DNA of 45,570 nt, from NCBI GenBank assembly GCA_934524965.1, contig CAKSYU010000013.1, positions 1-45,570 on the forward strand, read 5' to 3'. Positions 41,205 to 45,570 of this stretch are shown here, one piece after another (within the stretch, counting starts at the first letter, position 1; the number at the start of each line of letters is the position of its first letter). Below the pieces are notes generated by a model. That model was not told where the DNA came from. It worked only from the letters and a program-made list of their open reading frames with translations, and did no database searches. The position numbers were made by a program, and so were the translations under genes. The DNA is from an uncultured Angelakisella sp. GTDB lineage: Bacteria > Bacillota > Clostridia > Oscillospirales > Ruminococcaceae.

Positions 41205-42098
41205 ATGGCTGCTCTTTTACAGCTCTGCCAGCCCTTTGACCATGCGGTCATGGCGGCGATCCAAAGCATCGGCAGCGCCTTTATGGATAAGCTCATGCTG
41301 TTTTTCACCTTTCTCGGCGAGGAGACCTTTGCTATTCTGCTGCTCATCGCCGTGTACTGGTGCTGGGATAAGCGGCTGGGCGAGTACCTGCTGTTCTCCC
41401 TTTACACCGCCATGAGCGTGAACGGGCTGCTCAAGGATCTCATCTGCCGCCCCCGCCCGTTTTTGAATGAGGAATTTGGCGACCTGCGCTATGTCAAGGT
41501 CAAGGGCGTGCTGGTGGATACCGAGCATCTTTCCGCCTCGTGGTCGTTCCCCAGCGGGCACAGCCAGACTGCCGGCAGCATCTACGGCAGCCTGATGAAC
41601 GGCCGCCGCGCGTGGGTCAAGGTCGCGGGCATCGCGGTCATTCTGCTGGTCATGCTCTCCCGTGTTTATCTGGGCGTCCATTACCCCACCGATACCATCG
41701 TGGGCGCGGTGCTGGGACTTTTGTGCGCGTGGGTGTGCGGGCTGCTGTACCGCCGCTTTTATCAGCACCGTATCCTGCTGATGGGCGCCGCCGTGCTGCT
41801 TTCCGGCGTCATGCTGCTGGTCAGCCCTTCCGGCGACAGCGTCAAGACCCTTGCCATGGGCGTGGGCGCCGTGCTGGGTATGTGGCTGGAGGACGGTCTG
41901 GTGGAGTTCCGCTCCGCCAACGGCATCATGGGGCGGGCGCTGCGCCTTATTGTCGGCTTTGCCGTCATCATGGGCATTCGCATCGGGCTGAAAGCCCTGC
42001 TGCCCGATATGATGTGGTGCCATGCCCTGCGCTATGGGCTGATGGGGCTCTTCGGCACCTTCCTGTGGCCGTGGCTTTTTACCAAGCTGGGCTTTTAA
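41205..42098 (+). CDS. PAP2-family membrane phosphatase
   Basis: A 297-residue integral membrane protein with the three acid-phosphatase motifs: KDLICRPRP, SFPSGHSQ and SRVYLGVHYPTD. About eight hydrophobic helices; roughly 100 residues after motif 3 add further membrane segments, as in clostridial relatives. The substrate could be undecaprenyl pyrophosphate (carrier recycling for wall synthesis) or a phospholipid phosphate; sequence alone does not decide. ATG 41205 has GAAAGGAG upstream. It follows the pduL-like gene after 84 bases. Confidence 0.88.
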   Translation: MAALLQLCQPFDHAVMAAIQSIGSAFMDKLMLFFTFLGEETFAILLLIAVYWCWDKRLGEYLLFSLYTAMSVNGLLKDLICRPRPFLNEEFGDLRYVKVKGVLVDTEHLSASWSFPSGHSQTAGSIYGSLMNGRRAWVKVAGIAVILLVMLSRVYLGVHYPTDTIVGAVLGLLCAWVCGLLYRRFYQHRILLMGAAVLLSGVMLLVSPSGDSVKTLAMGVGAVLGMWLEDGLVEFRSANGIMGRALRLIVGFAVIMGIRIGLKALLPDMMWCHALRYGLMGLFGTFLWPWLFTKLGF

Positions 42099-42174
42099 GC
42101 TGCTTTTTCGGGGGAAGCGTCCGTATGGGCGCATGCCCCGCTAAATCTTAAAATTCATTTTAGGAGGTCATTTT

Positions 42175-42588
42175 ATGGGATTTCTGAAAAATCTGCTGGG
42201 ACTGGGCGTTGCCGCCGGTACCGCCTATGCTGCCGTTAAGGTAGCGCAGAAGGTCAATGAGAAAAAGAACGCCAACGCGGACTTGAACGGCGATGGCACC
42301 GTTGATGCCAACGATACCGTTTACGGCGTAAAGGAAGCCGCCCGCGAGGTATACGAGGAGACCGCCGCCAAGGTGCGGGAGAAAGCCCCCGAGTACATCG
42401 AAAAGGTGCGGGGCGCCGCCGGTGAGGCGTGGAGCGCCCTGCATGGCGAAAAGTTCCCCGCTGCCGAGGTAGAGCTGGAGGACGAATATTCCCCCATCAC
42501 CGAGGCGGAGGAGCCGGTCGAGGAGACCGAGGAGCCTGCCGAGGAGCCGGAGACCCCCGCCGAGGAGCCTGCCGCTCCGCAGGAATAA
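42175..42588 (+). CDS. Small protein with one dockerin-like EF-hand loop
   Basis: Unrecognised as a whole. The 137 residues start with a hydrophobic Gly/Ala-rich segment (about 3-23, weak membrane anchor), then a calcium-loop sequence DLNGDGTVDAND with ligand positions D36, N38, D40 and D47 in exact dockerin/EF-hand spacing. An amphipathic helix rich in Lys/Glu/Ala follows (about 50-85), and the tail (about 95-137) is almost entirely Glu, Pro, Ala and Thr. Only one loop is present, whereas dockerins have two. ATG 42175 follows TAGGAGGT. It sits after the PAP2 gene and ends at a terminator. Confidence 0.75.
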   Translation: MGFLKNLLGLGVAAGTAYAAVKVAQKVNEKKNANADLNGDGTVDANDTVYGVKEAAREVYEETAAKVREKAPEYIEKVRGAAGEAWSALHGEKFPAAEVELEDEYSPITEAEEPVEETEEPAEEPETPAEEPAAPQE

Positions 42589-42605
42589 GCCGGATAGGCA
42601 AAACA

Positions 42606-42631
42606 AAAAGACCGCCCGCGGGCGGTCTTTT
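42606..42631. terminator. Bidirectional terminator
   Basis: AAAAGACCGCCC pairs with GGGCGGTCTTTT around GC; A- and T-tracts on both sides let it serve both convergent genes. Confidence 0.88.
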
Positions 42632-42646
42632 GCTGTACATGGGGGC

Positions 42647-43261
42647 TTAGATAAAATTGGTGCGGATAGGGGCTTCCCGTTCGGGCAGGCCGTATTTCTC
42701 CTTGCCCAGCGCAATGCTCCGCATCAGGAAGGTCATATTGCGTGCCAGTGTGCGCATGGTCTGCCGCCCCTCCTCGTCCTGTGCGGCTTCGCCCGGATCT
42801 CTGCCGTGGATACTGTTCCAGTACTGGCTGGAGGCAATGGGCATACCAGCAATAGTGAAGAACTTGTTCAGCTCATCAAAGGTGGCGCTGCACCCGCCGC
42901 GCCGCGCGCAGACAACGCTTGCCCCCACCTTCATTGCCTTATCAAAGTGCGTGCTGTAAAAAAGGCGGGTCAGGCAGGCGACCAGCGTGGCATTGGCGGA
43001 GGCATAGTAAACGGGGCTTGCCGCGATGAGACCGTCCGCCTCCTCAAACTTGGGCGCCAGCTCATTGACGATGTCATCAAAGACGCATTTGCCGGTTGCT
43101 GCGCATTTGCCGCAGGCAATGCAGCCACGGATATCGCGGGAACCCACCTGTACCGTTTCCACCTCTACGCCCTCGGCGCGGAAAACCTTTTCCAGCTCCT
43201 CTACCGCCACGGTGGTATTGCCGCCCACGCGGGGGCTGCCATTCAGGATCAGAACTTTCAT
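42647..43261 (-). CDS. NAD(P)H-dependent FMN reductase / iron-sulfur flavoprotein-like
   Basis: Flavodoxin-fold protein of 204 residues. The FMN phosphate loop is NGSPRVGGNTT near the N terminus, and SPVYYASANAT supplies the second flavin contact. A compact cysteine cluster CIACGKCAATGKC (C-x2-C-x2-C-x5-C, about residues 47-59) matches the 4Fe-4S motif of iron-sulfur flavoproteins, so electron transfer between flavin and cluster is likely. Start ATG 43261 has an ideal AAGGAGGT site. It is transcribed alone from the promoter at 43314-43342. Donor and acceptor are unknown. Confidence 0.85.
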   Translation of the reverse strand: MKVLILNGSPRVGGNTTVAVEELEKVFRAEGVEVETVQVGSRDIRGCIACGKCAATGKCVFDDIVNELAPKFEEADGLIAASPVYYASANATLVACLTRLFYSTHFDKAMKVGASVVCARRGGCSATFDELNKFFTIAGMPIASSQYWNSIHGRDPGEAAQDEEGRQTMRTLARNMTFLMRSIALGKEKYGLPEREAPIRTNFI

Positions 43262-43313
43262 CACAGTACCTCCTTTTTTCGGTCGGGTCACTCCAAAATG
43301 GGTTTACGGCACT

Positions 43314-43342
43314 ATTATATCTGCTTTGGGCGAAATTTACAA
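43314..43342 (-). promoter_or_regulatory. Promoter of the flavoprotein gene
   Basis: Read leftward: TTGTAA (43337-43342), 17-base spacer, TATAAT (43314-43319). Confidence 0.7.
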
Positions 43343-43412
43343 CTGTCTTGCTTCACCGCCAGATGATGACCGGCTAAGACACCAACAAGTAATTCCATCC
43401 TGTTCGGAGGGA

Positions 43413-43443
43413 GGGTAGTTTGTGCAAAGCACAAATAAGGGGG
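43413..43443. repeat. Direct repeat, first copy
   Basis: 31-base unit beginning GGGTAGTTTGT and ending AATAAGGGGG; repeats at 43497-43527 with two substitutions (both G/A). Confidence 0.75.
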
Positions 43444-43496
43444 CGCCCTCCGGAAAACGAAGGTGTCAATTGACTGTTTTCACCTGCCCGGTGAAA

Positions 43497-43527
43497 GGGT
43501 AGTTTGTACAAAGCGCAAATAAGGGGG
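43497..43527. repeat. Direct repeat, second copy
   Basis: Second copy of the 31-base unit, 84 bases after the first (start to start). Confidence 0.75.
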
Positions 43528-43551
43528 AACCCTCTCTTGCAGGGTTCCCCC
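43523..43551. repeat. Hairpin following the second direct repeat
   Basis: GGGGGAACCCT (43523-43533) pairs perfectly with AGGGTTCCCCC (43541-43551) around a seven-base loop. Confidence 0.75.
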
Positions 43552-43553
43552 TC

Positions 43554-43586
43554 TTGCCGGAACGATCCGCCGGATCGTTCCGGCAA
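43554..43586. repeat. 15-bp perfect palindrome
   Basis: TTGCCGGAACGATCC (43554-43568), loop GCC, then its exact complement (43572-43586). No T-run; not a standard terminator. Confidence 0.8.
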
Positions 43587-43779
43587 TTCAACCCCTTTCG
43601 GAGCACCCTACGGAATATTAGGGTACAAGTCTCTGCAAATTTCATTCATCAAAACCATCTACCGATGTTTTTGATGTTCGATGGAAAAAGTATTTCGCCC
43701 ATTGCGAAGGGCGACCAAAGACGCGGTCTTTGGAAACCGCAAGCCTTTTGGAAAAGGTTTGACCGAAAACTTTACATGA

Positions 43780-45528
43780 TTACGCTTTCAGTTCCTGCGC
43801 TGCCACCAGCGCCGCGTATGCGCCGCCCCGCGCCAGCAGCTCCTCATGGCTGCCCAGCTCAGTGATGCGCCCGTTATCGATCACGGCGATGCGGTCGGCG
43901 CCCCGCACGGTGGAAAGCCGGTGCGCGATGACGATGGTGGTGCGTCCCTCGCTCAGCTTGTCAAACGCCTTCTGGATATGCGCCTCGGTCACGCTGTCCA
44001 GTGCGCTCGTCGCCTCGTCCAGAATGAGCACGGGCGGGTTTTTCAGGAAGATGCGCGCGATGGAGACCCGCTGCTTCTGCCCGCCGGAAAGCAGGGTGCC
44101 GCGCTCGCCCACATTGGTGCCGAAGCCCTCCGGCATACGGCAGATGTCCTCGTAGATCTCCGCCCGCTTCGCCGCCTCAATGACCTCCTCGTCGGTCGCG
44201 TCGGGGCGCCCGTAGCGGATATTATCGGCGATGCTTCCGGCAAAGAGAAACACCTCCTGCTGCACCACGCCGATGCTGCGCCGCAGCGACTGCTGTGTGA
44301 CACACCGCACATCGTGCCCGTCCAGATAGATGGCGCCGGAGGTCACATCGTAAAAGCGGGGGATCAGCTGACTCAGCGTCGTTTTGCCGCCGCCGGAGGA
44401 GCCGACCAGCGCCACCGTCTCACCGGGGGCGATATGCAGCGTTACATCGTGCAGCACCGCCTGGTCCTGCCGGTACTCAAAGCCCACATGGTCAATATCG
44501 ATAGCGCCCTTTACCGCGCCCAGCTCCTCGGCGTCGGGGCTGTCCTTCAGGGTCGGTTCGGTGCGCATCAGCTCCACAAAGCGGTGCAGACCCGCCGTGC
44601 CGCTGGCAAGTGTCTCGCTGGTGGCGGCAAGCCGGCGAATGGGGTTGATAAAGGTGGCGACATACAGGTTAAAGGCGATCAGGTCAATGACCGTCAGCTT
44701 GCCTTTCATGATAAGCGCACCGCCCACGGCGATGACCGCGGCGGAAAGGATACACAGGAAGAATTCCAGCACGGCATTAAAAAGCCCCATCGCGCTGTGG
44801 AAGCGGTACTTGGAATTGCGGAAGCTGTGGTTGGCATGGTCAAATTTCTCCAGCTCCATCTGCTCGTTGGCGAATGCCTTGGCGGTTTTCATGCCGCTCA
44901 CGCCGGATTCAAAATCGGCATTGATGGAGGCAATGGTGCGCTTTACCTGTCGGGAGGCGTCCCGCATCGCCTTGCGGCGGCTCCACACCACCAGCAGAAA
45001 AATGGGGATCATAATGGTGAGCACCAGCGCCAGCCGCCACTGGATCGAGTACATAATGACCAGCGCGCCGATGATGGTAAGGGTGGAGATGAAGATATCC
45101 TCGGGACCGTGGTGCGCCAGCTCGGTGATGTCAAAAAGGTCGCTGGTCAGGCGGCTCATCAGCTGTCCCGTGCGGTTTTGGTCGTAAAAGTCGTAGCCCA
45201 GCTCCTGCATATGCCGGAACAGGTCCCGCCGGATATCGGTCTCGACCCGAATACCGAAGCCGTGCCCCCAGTAGGCGATGATGTAGGTGAACACCGAGCG
45301 GAACACATACGCCACCGCCACCAGCGCCATCACCGTCCAAAAGGTTTTCCAGTCGTTATCGGGGATCAGGGTATAAAGGCACCAGCGGGTCACAAAGGGG
45401 AACATCAGATCAATGACCGCGATCATCAAAGCGGACGCAATATCCAGCAAAAACAGCCGCAAATGCGGCTTGAAGTACGAGAAAAAGATCGCCAGCTCCG
45501 ATCTGTTTTGAAAGTCCTTGGTCGTCAT
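43780..45528 (-). CDS. ABC exporter, fused permease and ATPase (half-transporter)
   Basis: 582 residues of the MsbA/MdlB/BmrA type. The N-terminal 320 residues hold six membrane helices (beginning FFSYFKPHLRLFLLDIASAL). The ATPase domain has Walker A GSSGGGKTT, signature LLSGGQKQR, Walker B ILILDEATSALD and switch His in VIAHRLSTV. The protein probably works as a homodimer, since no second half-transporter gene is in view, though one could lie beyond the window edge. Substrate unknown; lipids, peptides and drugs are all possible. ATG 45528 follows AAAGGAG. A TATAAT element lies at 45559-45564 (minus); its -35 would fall outside the window. Confidence 0.92.
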   Translation of the reverse strand: MTTKDFQNRSELAIFFSYFKPHLRLFLLDIASALMIAVIDLMFPFVTRWCLYTLIPDNDWKTFWTVMALVAVAYVFRSVFTYIIAYWGHGFGIRVETDIRRDLFRHMQELGYDFYDQNRTGQLMSRLTSDLFDITELAHHGPEDIFISTLTIIGALVIMYSIQWRLALVLTIMIPIFLLVVWSRRKAMRDASRQVKRTIASINADFESGVSGMKTAKAFANEQMELEKFDHANHSFRNSKYRFHSAMGLFNAVLEFFLCILSAAVIAVGGALIMKGKLTVIDLIAFNLYVATFINPIRRLAATSETLASGTAGLHRFVELMRTEPTLKDSPDAEELGAVKGAIDIDHVGFEYRQDQAVLHDVTLHIAPGETVALVGSSGGGKTTLSQLIPRFYDVTSGAIYLDGHDVRCVTQQSLRRSIGVVQQEVFLFAGSIADNIRYGRPDATDEEVIEAAKRAEIYEDICRMPEGFGTNVGERGTLLSGGQKQRVSIARIFLKNPPVLILDEATSALDSVTEAHIQKAFDKLSEGRTTIVIAHRLSTVRGADRIAVIDNGRITELGSHEELLARGGAYAALVAAQELKA

Positions 45529-45558
45529 AAAAGGCTCCTTTATCAGTCATATATCCCT

Positions 45559-45564
45559 ATTATA
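45559..45564 (-). promoter_or_regulatory. Putative -10 element of the ABC exporter gene
   Basis: Read leftward TATAAT, about 30 bases before the start codon; the -35 region is beyond the window end. Confidence 0.5.
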
Positions 45565-45570
45565 ATGAAC

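Larger units (their letters stand above)
43262..43779. other. 518-base gene-free block rich in repeats
   Basis: Contains the reductase promoter, a pair of 31-base direct repeats, two strong hairpins (listed separately) and, at 43690-43758, further short hairpins including CCAAAGAC-GCG-GTCTTTGG (43715-43733). Short open frames across it repeat a peptide only because of the DNA repeat, and none has a ribosome site. Confidence 0.65.

Noticed and set aside
43374..43586. Short minus-strand ORF with a twice-repeated peptide LICALxKLP
   Set aside because: The peptide repeat is just the 31-base DNA repeat read in frame; there is no ribosome site and the frame crosses a perfect palindrome.

Overview
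The window is GC-rich chromosomal DNA with dense gene packing, strong Shine-Dalgarno sites (AGGAGG type), TTGACA/TATAAT promoters, a perfect CIRCE operator in front of hrcA-grpE-dnaK-dnaJ, RNase Y, RecD2, MreB, PflB/PflA and a Firmicutes-style class A penicillin-binding protein. This points to an anaerobic Clostridia member. The Oscillospiraceae/Ruminococcaceae are my best guess from gene content and base composition, but no marker here proves the family. No rRNA, tRNA, CRISPR array, prophage or transposase gene was seen.

Layout. 1-2030: rny (RNase Y) with its own promoter and terminator. 2334-6662 (minus): a leftward cluster of arginase, MurE, FemX-like aminoacyltransferase and a hypoxanthine/uracil-DNA glycosylase. 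6825-12310 (plus): rpe followed by four genes for a divergent Rnf-like membrane complex (C, D, E, A order; no G or B) and a secreted TIM-barrel-like protein. 12700-15763: a BofC-C-like secreted protein and PBP1A. 15841: a parS-like site. 15958-19101 (minus): a P-loop nucleoside/uridine kinase-like protein, then the zinc block zur-znuC-znuB read from one promoter with a Zur/Fur-type operator. 19153-21477 (minus): a membrane protein of unknown role and MltG. 21511-25934 (plus): small membrane protein, recD2, comFC, mreB. 26198-29279: XRE regulator, Dabb protein, polysaccharide deacetylase, PfkB kinase. 29467-32605: pflB-pflA behind a Rex-like operator. 32743-33213 (minus): small membrane exporter family. 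33511-38474: heat-shock operon. 38608-40413 (minus): ATPase of unknown role and family 4 uracil-DNA glycosylase. 40477-42631 (plus): PduL, PAP2 phosphatase, EF-hand/dockerin-like small protein. 42647-45528 (minus): iron-sulfur flavoprotein-like reductase and an ABC exporter, separated by a gene-free block of repeats.

Two things stand out. First, at least seven intergenic sites (near 2068, 2869, 12332, 16936, 26027, 33262 and 38499) fold into the same four-way shape: an outer stem enclosing exactly three hairpins, mostly with three-base loops. Three copies share an identical 14-bp outer stem, while the inner arms differ in sequence yet remain almost perfectly self-complementary, and some arms recur in different copies. 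This behaves like a structured, modular repeat family that is neither tRNA, CRISPR nor an ordinary terminator. Second, the Rnf-like operon appears to have lost parts that define Rnf: the Gly-rich FMN/NADH loop of RnfC, both cluster cysteines of RnfE, and the RnfG and RnfB genes. It retains two 4Fe-4S motifs in RnfC and the membrane cores, so it may be a repurposed electron-transfer complex.

A third, more speculative theme is cell-wall chemistry: an arginase (which makes ornithine) sits 12 bases upstream of a MurE that lacks the DAP-type DNPR motif, followed by a FemX-like enzyme. This raises the possibility of a lysine- or ornithine-type stem peptide with a branched cross-bridge.
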